DNA of 64,000 bases from Podospora comata (lineage: Eukaryota; Ascomycota; Sordariomycetes; Sordariales; Podosporaceae), in NCBI GenBank assembly GCA_017354895.1, contig CP071496.1, forward strand, positions 186,001 to 250,000. Direction: 5' to 3'. This document shows positions 10,622-21,227 of this stretch, piece after piece. The notes beneath the pieces were generated by a model. It made no database searches. It was not told the origin of the DNA and saw only the letters and a list, made by a program, of their open reading frames with translations. A program made the position numbers and the translations under genes. Position 1 is the stretch's first letter. The number at the start of each line of letters is the position of its first letter.

Positions 10622-12056
10622 ATGGATGAAGAAACGTTGTTGAGGAAGAGGCCTTCCGAGGTCTCCATCGAAGTCCTTGATCCTGAACACTACCACGCAC
10701 TCGTCAAAGCGATTCGAAACATCCTTTCAACAGAGCTGGCAGAGCTGAGCATAGCACAGCTTATTGATGGCCTTCCATTGATGATCTCGGTTTTCGAGAG
10801 CCGCGGGTGTCTTGTCGGGAAAGGCCATCCATTGCTAGAGCACGAGACCCTTTGCGATGGCGCTCTGCAGCAGGCAAAGCAATTGCGCGACGGATTCGAC
10901 CCGGCTGTTCTTTCCTTTTCTTCCAAGGTATGTACTTTGTCACGATTGAGATTTGAGACTTGTATGGTGATTGAGACCAACATCCCGGACAGATCATGCA
11001 AGCATATCAAAGCTCAGAAATCGGGTCTCGAGAATTCAAGATGCGACTGGTGGAACTGACTGCCGTTTCCATCCACAACATAGCGGTGGCTCTATTTGCA
11101 CATCATCCCAAGCTGCACAGTCAGGAGGACATCGACGCCACTGTGTCCTGGGTCCTTCCGCCTCGGTGGATAGAGCACGATGGCCTCAAACCGCGCTGGG
11201 AAAAAGACATTGAACCTCACCCGACGCTCTTTTACCATGTAAATTATCTTGATTACGACCGCTACACCCACGGCCTTGCCGATGTAGCTGGATACTGGGC
11301 AGAGGATCGCATATTTGGTGGTGCCGTTCTGTTTGACAGAGGCGAATCCGCATACGAGGTAGGCCCAGCTTGAGATGGCAGTTCCTAACTATGCCTCAGA
11401 ACTAACCATCTTTCTAGTGCAACGATATCTACCTTCATTCCGGAAGAGTCAAAGCACCCTCTCGTATCTGGAAGCTCCTTGACTCTCAGTTCGAGGGCTT
11501 AGTTGACTTTCTCATGTCCGCTGATATTAGCACACAAGAACCACCCATATCTTTTCCCATTCTCGCCACCAGAGAAAATCTCCATCGCCACGACGCCTGG
11601 GATGCGATTGCTCTGCACAACATTTACAGAGACCCCTGGGAACGCAAGTTCCCTCAAACAAAACCCGAAGAGTGGAGGGACGTACGGTCAATAGGAGATC
11701 ACCCAGAGCTGCAGGACGCTTTCGATGCAATCACCAGCTACAAACCGGAGAAACCGGTGAAGGTCACACTGACATATGACCAGAGGGGATTGCCGGTTGT
11801 AACTAAGCGTTCTAGGGACTCGGAGGCCTCAGAAGACGAGCTGTCGCAGGCATCATCCAGCGGCAAGCGCAGGAGGATTGGAGCGGATAACTCGGGAGAA
11901 ACACCACCGCAGCAGCTCTCCCCCCCACGCCTGGGCTCTCCACCTCCGTTGGACTCCCCGCCACCTCTCAGTTCGCCTCCTCGACTCGGTTCACCAGAGG
12001 CCGTAGAGTTGCCGTCTTCGCCTGGTCGGAGTGGTGCAAGCAAACCGGAGCAGTAG
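10622..12056 (+). CDS. Conserved fungal hypothetical protein (436 aa, three exons)
   Basis: Exons 10622-10927, 10993-11358 and 11418-12056; introns of 65 and 59 nt with GTATGT and GTAGGC donors and CAG/TAG acceptors. The joined frame is 437 codons with no interruption. The N-terminal half is helical (AIRNILSTELAELSIAQLID, QAKQLRDGFD) and the central part has aromatic-rich strands (WVLPPRWIEHDGLKPRWEKD, FYHVNYLDYDRYTHGL). A short PFETRENLHRHD-type helix pair and YRDPWERKFP follow. The C-terminal 110 residues are disordered: an acidic/Ser stretch, a KRRRIG basic cluster that could be a nuclear signal, and Pro/Ser repeats (SPPRLGSPPPLDSPPPLS). Domain function is unknown. This is an intact gene between degraded neighbours. 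Confidence 0.75.
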
Positions 12057-12547
12057 ATACGACAAGCAGGTACAAACATGCATATATTCTTTTCGCTGGA
12101 TCTAACATAAATACCTTATCCACTGTGATAGTTCAGACTTCATGACTCAAAGTTTCACCGAATGCTTGAAGTCGCCCAACGCTTGGGAAAGGGGGCTGAC
12201 GCCATGTGGAGATCTGAAGCCGTGGCTATTGCCCTTCAAGCCACCCATCAAGACTGTATCAGGGTTAATGCTAAATTCGTCTTCTGAATAGGTAGCTTTA
12301 TCGAGTGAATATTTCTTGCAAATCTTACTGGTTACCTAAGGTAGTGAGAAAAGAAGCTTGGACTTTTGTTCAGAAACATATTTCAGCTTAAATTAAACTG
12401 ATAACTTGGGCAGTTTCTTGGTCAAAAGATCAAAAACGCATTTGTATTCTATATGAAGCAATTCAGAAGTCTCACAGTAGTGCACTATGATTTATCGCTT
12501 GAAAGCTTCCAGGGGTAGGTAAGTAGGTACCTGACTTGAGCGGGCAA
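12057..12547. other. Intergenic region between convergent genes
   Basis: 3' flanks of the hypothetical gene and the aspzincin gene. A TAGGTACCTG motif lies at about 12523-12532. No further gene is seen. Confidence 0.5.
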
Positions 12548-13526
12548 TCAAGTCTCGCAGGCTTGGTCACCGCAATCAGGATCGGCATCATCAACACCCT
12601 CATGCGGGGCCTGGAACTCCTTCTGGCAGATCAAAGACCAGTACACCTCCTATCAATAATGTCAGTACCGATTCTGTTCACAATTCCTCTTTGTATGACT
12701 TACCGCTGCGTAATAAGCATAGCTATCAGCATTGACCCTCGCCAACTCTTTAGGCAACTGATCATAAACAGCAACAGGCCCATAACCTGGCTGTCTATCA
12801 GGGTCGTCAACAATAGACCCAAAGGAAGCCCCGATCATCAGGTCATAGTGCAGGTACTCATGCAAGAGCGTCATGCCAAGAGTGTTGAAGTGCTTTCACC
12901 ATCCACACACGTTAGCAACAGTCATTACCATCAAAGGCAGGCTCTTCAGCTTCACTCACAAAGCTGACGTGATACCCAATATCCCCCCCATCCTCCGCAC
13001 AACCCGCATAAAAGTCCCTCGCGTCCTCATCTCCACGGTCTTTCCCTTCCAAGTCATTAATCGCCTTCTTGTTAAACGCCCGAGGACAGATCACGATGAA
13101 AGGGCGATCAGTATTATAGTCACCCGAGTATGCCAGTTCACGGTCGCCACAAGCATTGTCAAGATCAGTAGTCTGCACGAGGAAATTCCCTAGCATTTCA
13201 TGGCCCTCGCCGTTGTTGTTCAAGTCGCGGAAGGTGCGGGTGATTTTTTCGCGATCATTTGGGGAGAAGTAGTGCTAATAGATGGTCTCGTCGGTTTCGA
13301 TGACGGAGAGGACGACGGAGGTGAGCTCGATGGCGTCGCGGAAGGCGGTTTCGACTTTTTTGAGACGGTTGGGGAGGGGGGTTTCGCCTTCGGGGAAGTC
13401 CTAGCCGGTGTCGGGCTTTGCTCGTTTGGAGATGACTTTGAGGTCTTGTTTGGGGGTGATTGGTAGGACGCTAGCGTGGGCTAGAGCCAGACTCGAGGTG
13501 AGCAGGAGGGCTCGGAGGGGATGCAT
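12548..13526 (-). pseudogene. Secreted aspzincin (M35-like) metalloprotease interrupted by two in-frame TAG codons
   Basis: Exons 13526-12960, 12892-12704 and 12649-12548 (567, 189 and 102 nt) join in perfect frame across introns 12893-12959 (GTGAGT) and 12650-12703 (GTAAGT). The gene encodes 285 residues if the two TAGs are read through. It opens with a good signal peptide (MHPLRALLLTSSLALAHASV), has the zinc motif HEYLH in exon 2, a downstream Asp-containing segment IVDDPD and YGP...NADSYAYY, all typical of deuterolysin/lysine-specific metallo-endopeptidase relatives. The only defects are TAG at 13401-13403 (codon 42) and TAG at 13275-13277 (codon 84), both before the catalytic domain and both explainable as TGG (Trp) with one G-to-A change. 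Splice sites, catalytic motif and TATA box are intact. It is either a very recent pseudogene or a gene whose mRNA is edited; see findings. Confidence 0.7.
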
Positions 13527-13619
13527 TTCTTTCGTTTAATGCTGAAGAGAGATGTGAGAAGAAAGGAGTGAGGTGTTTGTGTCTATTCATTGTGCTCTGT
13601 TGAAGTAATCGGACAATGG

Positions 13620-13627
13620 TTTATATA
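13620..13627 (-). promoter_or_regulatory. TATA box of the aspzincin gene
   Basis: TATATAAA on the minus strand, about 94 bp upstream of the ATG at 13526, a normal distance for a fungal core promoter with a 50-70 nt leader. Confidence 0.5.
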
Positions 13628-14252
13628 CATTGATCTCATTACTGCAAGCATCAACAAAGAGCAGTTATGTTGGACCTCTACAAGGCTGTTGATCATACAC
13701 AAAGTCATCTTGTCTGGTTCTGTATGACAGGCTGAAACAGGCTTCGGCCCTGGCGGATGTCAGCTTGTGGTTGAAGACCATCGTCCTCTCTAACTGCGCC
13801 GAGTCTCAAGACAAGATGTTCATTGCTTTTCTACCCCGTATTGAAAGAATGAATCCAGGAGGAAGCTGGGACGACGTCATGGAAGAGGCTTCCTGAAGCT
13901 TTGGGATTTGGCTCGGTCAGATTGCTGGGATGAAAACCGGTATTTGATCACACAAAATGGGGGGTCTGCTTAGCTGGTGCATAAAACTGTGCCACGCAAA
14001 CCGTTTTTCTCTTTTTTGCCTTCCTTTACGCTCTGCCGATGACCCTATTATTTGATTCTCGCCGTCGGCCTTTTCTTTTGAAGCCAACGGAGACTTTATG
14101 AGAACCTATTTCATTGCCGATTTCGCAACATCCTTCCTTTCCAACTCACCGCAGACATCTCAAAGGAATTGACCGAACCAACTTCAGCTCACCAACCTTT
14201 CAACCAACAAACGTCCATCTTCCAGTCCATCAACAACAAAGCATCACCAACC
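13628..14252. other. Divergent spacer
   Basis: Lies between the aspzincin gene (leftward) and the frameshifted gene (rightward). It presumably holds both promoters. No coding remnants were recognised. Confidence 0.45.
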
Positions 14253-14938
14253 ATGTCTTCCCCAACCACCACTCCCCCCTCCCCTCCCCCCAAAGTCCAC
14301 ATTAAAATCACCCTCACGCCCCCAACCCACTCCTTCACCACCTGCTCCCTACCCCCCCTCCTAACCCTCACCATAACCTCCACCGCCCCCCACCCCATCA
14401 CCCTCTTCACCTTCAACCGCCCCTTATCCCTCCCCTCCGCCCTCACCAACCGCACAATCACAATCCATGCCCTCCCCTCCCGCCAAAAAGTCGAAACCTG
14501 CTCCCTCCGCGTCAACCGCCCCGCGATCACGCGCATCAGGGGCGATGCAGACGAGGCATTCTACCTGACTCTGTACCCGACACACCGGTTGAGTTGTCAA
14601 CCCCGTTTGGGAGAGGTGGTGGTGTGAATAAGGTGCGGCCTGTGCCCAAGGCTGTGGCGGAGAAAGGGTGGGAGGTGGATGATGAGGGGAGGGAGAGGAA
14701 GGTGAGGAGGTCGGTGCAGCCTACGGGGGTGGATGGGTTGGAGCCGGGGGTAGAGTATGAGGTTGGGTTAGATAGGGAGAGTTTGGAGGGGATGTGGTGG
14801 GCTGGCGTGGAAAAGGGGGAGGTTTTGGTTGAGGAGAGGACGGGGAAAGGGAGGTATATGCAGGATTATGGTGGGTGGGTTAGGGGGGGTGGGGTTGAGT
14901 GGGTTGTTGAGGAGGGGGTGGTCAAGGTTGAGGAGTAG
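14253..14938 (+). pseudogene. Fungal hypothetical protein with a one-base frameshift
   Basis: ATG 14253 opens a Pro/Thr-rich frame (KVHIKITLTPPTHSFTTCSL, LTLTITSTAPHPITLFTFNR) that runs well past 14575. A second frame carries the obvious continuation: DTPVELSTPFGRGGG, AVAEKGWEVDDEGRERKVRR, GVDGLEPGVEYEVGLDRESL, with stop at 14936-14938. This resembles a family of small fungal beta-sandwich proteins of unknown function. The switch maps to the CCC run at 14576-14578; one additional C would join both halves in frame with PDTPVEL. There are no GT-AG signals for an intron there. Either a single-base deletion inactivates the gene or a homopolymer was miscalled. The coding strand is pyrimidine-rich and nearly G-free before the break and G-rich after it. 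Confidence 0.55.
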
Positions 14939-15569
14939 AGCGATTAGTGGGCAGGGCGGTTATGGTAGGGTACCTGGTAGCCATCTAGTATTTACCTACT
15001 TAACTAATTGTTCTGCCACAAGAACCCCGTAACATGCTCTTTGGTAGGAGATGCCTTCATGGCCTAATGCTGCGAGGATCAATATACCTACCTACCTATG
15101 GTACTCTGTTGATAGATTCCTGGCCCTAATTGCATTAAAATTGGATGGCATGAACACCCGGTACAGTCTATACCTACTCGTTACGAAGTAGGTGGCACAT
15201 TTTCGACAGAATGTTGAATTTCGATGCTTTTCTGTTGCATCACAGTTCAACCTTCCATGGTCACTGTTGCTAAGAATTCCCTTGCGATAGCGTGAGTCCG
15301 GAGGGTTTCAGATTGGGCACCTTCAGCTATCTCAAGTCCAACACAAGCTGCGAAGCTCACAAAGCGTTCTTCAAGTCTGACTTTTGGGGCACACACAGGC
15401 TTCACAATGAGACAACGATAAGGTTACTAGGACTCCTCGATGATTGAGGAAAAAGAACTCTTCGGTTTCAATTTGAATTTGAACACCCGGAATCACACAC
15501 TGGGAGCTCGCACTGGAAGGTACTATGTTTTTCAGATGACACATCGCATAACACACCAAGAAGGCTCAA
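14939..15569. other. Intergenic region, no gene supported
   Basis: Contains tandem ACCT units (TACCTACCTACCTATGG) at about 15085-15101 and GGTACC-type motifs. No coding signal was recognised. Confidence 0.4.
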
Positions 15570-17076
15570 TGACGCATACATCGACCTAGAGCAGGTTAAC
15601 TCCTAGAAGCGCTACTGCGAAAGCGGAACAGGGCATTGCGATGGGAAATGTTTCGTCAAGTATGACTTTCCCCAATCCATGATGTGGCTTATCGACACGC
15701 GGAAACGATGTTTGGTACCCGCAACGCCGATTTACCATACGTTGCGCTAAGCTATGTATAGGGACAAGTATCGATGCTCAAGACTGAGAGAGCCAATCTC
15801 TCCGATCATCAACAGGAGGGTTCATTTGACAAAATCGGCCCACTGATACACGCAACTATCAGAGATGCTATCGGCCTGGTCCCGTTGATAGGCGAGAGGT
15901 TCTATGGGTGGACTCGCTTTGCATAATTCAAGATGAGAAGGAAACGAAACTTGCACAAATCCGCGATATGGCTCAAGTATATGGCAGAACTCTTGTCGCC
16001 ATTGTGGCTGCTGACGGCGATGATACTGATCATGGCCTGGGTGGCATTCCCGGCATCTCCAAACCACGACAGCTACACCCTGAACTGAAGCTCACCGGCG
16101 GCATCTTGATTCGCGCCGCTCAGGTCCTGCCACTTGAGGAAACCGCCTGAGCACAACGTGGTTGGAAGCTGCAGGAGCTCAACTTTTCACAAAGAAGGCT
16201 GACTTTCGTCAACGATTCTGTATCGACAAGTTACGATTTGCAGGAGAGCAATTCGTACTTATTCTCAGATGGGATTTGCGCACCTCGCCCTCTGCTTATC
16301 CTGTCGAAATCCCCTTCCAAAACGAGTGGCATGATGGAAAAATAAAGTACCTGGGCAGGGTGGATAACCTCCCCATGGGCTGGAAATTTTGCGAGAGATA
16401 GTCACACGACAATCTGGACCAAGAGCCTGTGGATGAGATCAACATGGAACGCCGATGCTTCTTCCAAAAATATCACAACTTGGATAAAGAGAGCCTCTAC
16501 CGTGTGCACCAAAGGATATTCTATTTTGACTTCTACAACGATTCCGGCTTCGACTTCCACCACCCATTTCCCTATGGGAATTTGGAACGCCTAGACTCGT
16601 CAACAGAACATATTACAAAACCCCTGGGAAGATTCCTCTGTGCTCGCACACAGCAGGCGCGTCTTTTGGGTGACAAGCAACGCGAGCCGGTACCCGAGGA
16701 GCTCGAAAGAACGAAGAAGCCATCTCATCTGTACGCAATGTTTCTGAAGCTCCCGCCAGTGCTTCGGGATGATACAGGAGAAGAAGTGGGTGAGATTCGA
16801 CCACATAGCAAAGATGACAACAATCTGATCAAGTCCTGGAGAGATGAGAAGGGTGACGGAGAGAACACGATCGGATTTCCTTATGATATTGTGGCCATCT
16901 TTCGAGGGTATTATTTCAGTGAACCAGTGCCTCCGCCTGAAGATTATTACACTTTCTACAATGTTCTTTGGGTCACATGGATTACTGGGGTGGCGTACCG
17001 GCGAGGAGTTGGACGTGTGAAGAGGGGGACAGGGGAGAGCATGGAGAAGGAGGATGTGGAGCTCATTCTTGGGTGA
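15570..17076 (+). pseudogene. HET-domain (heterokaryon incompatibility) gene, inactivated
   Basis: The characteristic blocks are present in order. A cysteine-containing lead-in (RYCESGTGHCDGKC) and DTRKRCLV are followed by LPYVALSYV then a stop at 15759-15761 where the family has W of YVWG. After GQVSMLKTERANLSD and HATIRDAIGLV comes a one-base frame change near 15900 into LWVDSLCIIQDEKETKLAQI and RDMAQVYGRTLVAIVAADGD. Next, in another frame, are GWKLQELNFSQRRLTFVNDS (about 16160-16220), and finally a 216-codon open frame 16429-17076 ending FYNVLWVTWITGVAYRRGVG, which matches the usual C-terminus of HET proteins. In intact form such proteins control vegetative incompatibility and trigger cell death on fusion of unlike hyphae. 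At least one nonsense codon and several frameshifts make this copy non-functional as sequenced. Confidence 0.72.
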
Positions 17077-17483
17077 CAGCAAGGGTATCATCGCAATGTC
17101 TTTTTCGTCTCATTTTCATCACTTCAGAAACATCACCTCTTGTCATCAAAATTCCAAAAGAGTTCGGTCAGTCATATTCGGTGAGACCCCGCGTAACTGT
17201 GATCGTCTTGGAATACAAGAAGTAAAGCTGCCATATACCTTGGCGTCGACTGAATAGGTAAAAAGGCCAGAGTGCGAGAGCTGGCTAAACAGAGAGCAGA
17301 CTGTCAGCGTTATAGGAATCTGACACCTAAAGCAAGTAATTATCGTGATTTGTACTTGGTAGCTTTGTCATGGTTTCAGTCTCTTGCTGCGCCTCTTCCT
17401 AGATATTGGAATTCTAAGGGTATTGCTGAGTTAATACAATAGGTCTTCAGACAGAGGACTCAGTTCAGTCTCGCCTGCCCAAG
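17077..17483. other. Intergenic region
   Basis: 3' flank of the HET relic and 5' flank of the secreted-protein gene. No gene seen. Confidence 0.45.
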
Positions 17484-17490
17484 TATAAGA
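17484..17490 (+). promoter_or_regulatory. TATA box of the 139-residue secreted protein gene
   Basis: TATAAGA about 104 bp upstream of ATG 17588. Spacing is like that of the other secreted-protein genes in the window. Confidence 0.42.
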
Positions 17491-17587
17491 GTCCACAGTC
17501 CGCCCTCCTCATATCCCATCATCAAGACAGCAGCAGCAGTTTAACACTAACGACTTGTATATACAACCTTATATCTTTCCCCTCACT

Positions 17588-18060
17588 ATGATTCCCATCC
17601 ACCTCTTCACCCTCCTCACCCTCGCTGTCATCGGACAGGCATCCGTTCTTCCATCCCCCGGAGAAAACAGCGTGAGCCTCTCTTTGCTTTCTCTTTACTA
17701 CAAAGACTAACGTTCATCATCTAGGACGCCGTCACCGCAATGGTTAACATCTGCAACCTAGGCGAAGTGGGCGTCGCCACCGAAGAGATGTGCAGTCTCG
17801 GCGGTTGCGCAGCCACCTTTGCGAGCGTTGTTTCCCACGACTGCTCCCACACGCTGGGTATGAGCAACGGAGATAAAGTCTGCGCCAATGATTACAGCTG
17901 CCGCTGGATGGTTTCTTGCTCTGGAGGCAACCCGAATCAGGTCACCAATGGGAGCCAGCGGTACGCCGAATGCTACAAGCCTGGTCGTACATTCTGCGCG
18001 TTTAGCTCTGGGATTACAACTATTTACATCAACGTGGAGGTTTGCTGCCGGCCTGTCTAA
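17588..18060 (+). CDS. Small secreted cysteine-rich protein, 139 aa
   Basis: Exons 17588-17671 and 17725-18060, intron 17672-17724 (53 nt, GTGAGC...CTAG). The preprotein starts MIPIHLFTLLTLAVIGQASV, a standard signal peptide with cleavage likely after QAS. The mature part has 11 cysteines including a C-terminal VCCRPV, and short blocks such as NICNLGEVG and AECYKPGRTFCAF. No membrane segment or repeat is present. No family is recognised. Size, secretion and cysteine content place it with effector-like or antimicrobial-type fungal secreted proteins, an inference from composition only. It is tail-to-tail with another small secreted protein gene, with 143 bp between the stop codons. Confidence 0.72.
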
Positions 18061-18203
18061 GGTGATTTTCGAGGGCATCTGCCGCAGGGCACGTGAACGG
18101 GGATAAGTCAAGGTTGTTGGGCTGGCTGGGGCCAGCAATGTACTATTGGCTCACTTATCATTTGTAGACTCAGTTAGAAACTATATCCAATATCATGTTA
18201 ATC

Positions 18204-18573
18204 TCAGAAAGCTTGTTCCTCAGCCTGAGCCTCAGTAGCCACGGCAGAAATAGTTTCTTGAATATTTGGGTCAACAAAATCACATCCCTCCTTCCTGTTC
18301 TCGAGCTGGTCTAATAATACAAAACAAATCCCAACGCTGCCACCGGAATTATCACAGCAACCAGTTGAGCAGTCGTCGTTACTGACGCAACAACCGTGGA
18401 TGAACTGCGAGCCGTCTCCCTGACCAACAGCTTCCTCGTCTGCAGGGTCGGGAATTGATTGCGTCATGGCAGTTATGGCAACTAGAATTCTTGTTAGAGT
18501 GATGCAAGGAGAGCAAAGTCACCGTGGCAAGGGACTTACAAGTTAGACAGACAGTTGCAGTAAAACGGACCAT
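18204..18573 (-). CDS. Small secreted cysteine-rich protein, 103 aa
   Basis: Exons 18573-18540 and 18481-18204, intron 18482-18539 (GTAAGT...TCTAG), total 104 codons. The intron splits the signal peptide (MVRFTATVCLTFAITAM). The mature part carries the compact motif CC-x5-C-x3-CC-x9-C-x13-C within GCCVSNDDCSTGCC...GICF...EGCDF, then an acidic tail. The DCSTGCC arrangement resembles a group of small fungal secreted proteins with a CxxxxDCxxGCC core, several of which are expressed on plant hosts; function here is unknown. The ATG at 18467 further downstream would lose the signal peptide, so the two-exon model is preferred. Confidence 0.7.
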
Positions 18574-21227
18574 CTTGGTAGTAGTGGAGAATGTCGTTTT
18601 GTATAACAGCCTCACGGAGCTCAGACCGACGCCAGGTATGATAAACTGAACTGAAGAGAAGGCGATAAGATGATACAGAGAGAGGTTCATCCATAAGATA
18701 TTCCCCAGACCCTGATGAGCTTTACAGGTCGTAAACTGGATCCTGGTAGTTTGCTACCTTTCAAGAGCAAAACAGCTTCCCTCCTTTCTCCCTCAAACGT
18801 CGAAGACATATGCTTTCACAGGATGCTGTGGATCATACTGTCTTGTATACAAACTCTGCCAATAATGCTTCGTATATAGGACAGTAATTTTGATGATTTG
18901 GTAACGCTCGAGCTAGTGAATTAGTAGCTTTTGAATATTACTTTACGTGTTTGTTGTACCGCGGCAACGGTGGTTTGATCGGCTCAAGCCCCTGAATCGA
19001 TAATAGGGGTAAGGCTTGGCATTGATGGTTTGGCAGCGCACATCATTCATGCATGGGGTCTTTGGCACTGCAGGCGGAAGACCAAGTTGCGAAAAACAGT
19101 GTTATTGAGCAAAAAGATTTAGTGCCCATAGAGGTAAGGTAGTGGGGTGGGAAACATGAGTTGCTGCCTCACGCATACCAACTTCAACTGAGTCATAGCT
19201 AGTGTTCAGTTGGTCGTCCTGGATTGAAGCCGGTGAGGCTTTGGGAAGGTGCGTAAGTAGTTGCAGATGCGACTGAGGGTGGTTAGGATGTAGGTGAGGT
19301 ACTTTAGGTATGCGGGTGTGGTTCATGGATGCAGGGTGCATTCCAGAGGGGGGCGGGATGGCGGTTGGGAAGAGATTGGGATGTGTGAGGGTCGAAGGGA
19401 GTGGGTGATGATGCTGAGATCCTGGAGAGAGAGAGAAATATCCCATGCACACTCACCCATTGCAAGAGCTCTCCAGGATTATGGCCACTGACAAGAGGAA
19501 AACCGGTATGAAATCAACTCTATCATAGTCCCCAAATTCAGCATATCATTGATTGTGTCAAGGACGCGGAATACAGCTATTACTGGTCGTGGACAACACT
19601 TTGTCAGAGGTAGAAAAACCAACAGGTCCTATTCTACATCAATATATTCCTTACCCGGGCGGGTCAGGAGCCATTTGGAAGCAAGGAAGAGCTCCTTCAC
19701 AAGCAGAAAATTCAATAACTTAGAAGGCTTCTCCGAAAGTAGAGGAACTCTATATCGGATAAGAATGCTGAAGAAGTATCGTGATGGCAAAGGGGTATAC
19801 AGGAATAGCTTTATGAAGAGTAAAACGACGCGAATATCTATCTACAGGGGATAATGAAATAATATAGTTAGGTAGGTAGGGGCGGCCTTTTTTAGTAATC
19901 TTATTTTTAGTGTATAGAATAGTACCACGGAACTTAGTTTAGTTTAACCACGATAGGCTAGCTTATACTCCATCTTCTTTATTCAATAACGTTATCAACT
20001 AATATCTTAATTAAATAGTGAAGCACGTACTAAGAAATAATAACGTATAATATTTCATAACATTATCGGATAAGGGCAGTTGGCGAGCGAACTCTAGTGA
20101 AAACGGTGCGATCGTCCATACTGGTGCCCAACCCACAGATCTAACACTACATATTAGAATCCATGTGTCCAGTGATAGCTAGTGAAACTAATCTATCCTC
20201 AGTCTATGTGTTGAGATGTGAGAAACAGGTTCGCGACAGACCAAGGTTTCTGATGATGAGTATCAAGGAGATTGTTGCAAAGGAGGTTATGTTGCTACCT
20301 GTATTGACGTGGGACAACCTTTCGCCTCCGCAAACCTTTGAGTCGTCAGATCTTTACTTGTCTTGTGGGTGAGGATCCTGTAGTCTCATGGATATCTGCT
20401 CCCTGTTCTCCACCAAAGCCATCAACACCCTAGTCCAATAGGCATCGGCTCTGTCCGCTCGCCAGGCCATTAGCCTCAGCTGTTCACCGTTTCGGTTGTC
20501 GGCAGAGGTTGAATTGTGGAGTAAGTGCCATGAGGCGTTCAGCTACTGCAGCTAATACGCGCCCCCCAGCTCACCCGTTGGACCCTTCCGGCATCGGCAC
20601 GCAGTTTACAATCTGTATCTCCTTACCAAGGACCAGGGAGCTGGGCTTGGCAGTCAGCTGAGGCCCCTGTTTCGGGACATATTATCGCCATGGCCTCAAA
20701 TCTCTCATCACTGTAGTGGTTGGGGATGCAATGTTAGAACCGTCGCAGATGCTCTCTTTTTGGCACTCTTTTTGCGGTTAGGGTCGTTACATGGATTGCC
20801 TATCGATCAGTTGCATGACTCAAGTGTTGTTCCTCCACTCATTTGAGCGGGCTAGGTACAAGAAGTAGGTATGAGCAAGAGCTTGGGCCAAAATCTTTGG
20901 ACCTAGAGAACCTGGTGGGTGCGATTTGTGTTTGTTGGCCAAGGTGCACAGAGACGGTGAAGGAATGTTTTGCCTCTGAGATCGTGTTGGTAGTGTTTTT
21001 TCTCTGCAAGCAAAGAACTATCACTGGCAGCTTTTGACAGGAAGGCCGTCCTGAACCCAGAGTCCATATTCCCATCCACGAAATCTCTCGTCCTGTAGTA
21101 TTCATAACCCCGATATCTTTTTCGAACCGGTCTGTCCTCTCCTCACTGAACCTGAGTCATGAACTACAAGTCCTTCGTTCCTCCTCAAGTTCAGGTCCCG
21201 TGACTCCAATCATGTTGCTCTCCACAT
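18574..21227. other. Long gene-poor spacer with an AT-rich tract
   Basis: No gene can be supported across 2.6 kb. From about 19850 to 20080 the sequence becomes markedly AT-rich, with TAGGTAGGTAGG at about 19867-19878. The 19540-19850 part has coding-like but unrecognised frames, so an eroded mobile element is possible but not demonstrated. Around 20430-20800 a plus-strand frame gives longish stop-poor pieces with no recognised family. Confidence 0.35.

Noticed and set aside
14555-14595. Tiny GT...AG intron to explain the frame switch at the C run
   Set aside because: The only GT-AG span there is about 21 nt, too short for fungal splicing; a one-base indel explains the switch better.
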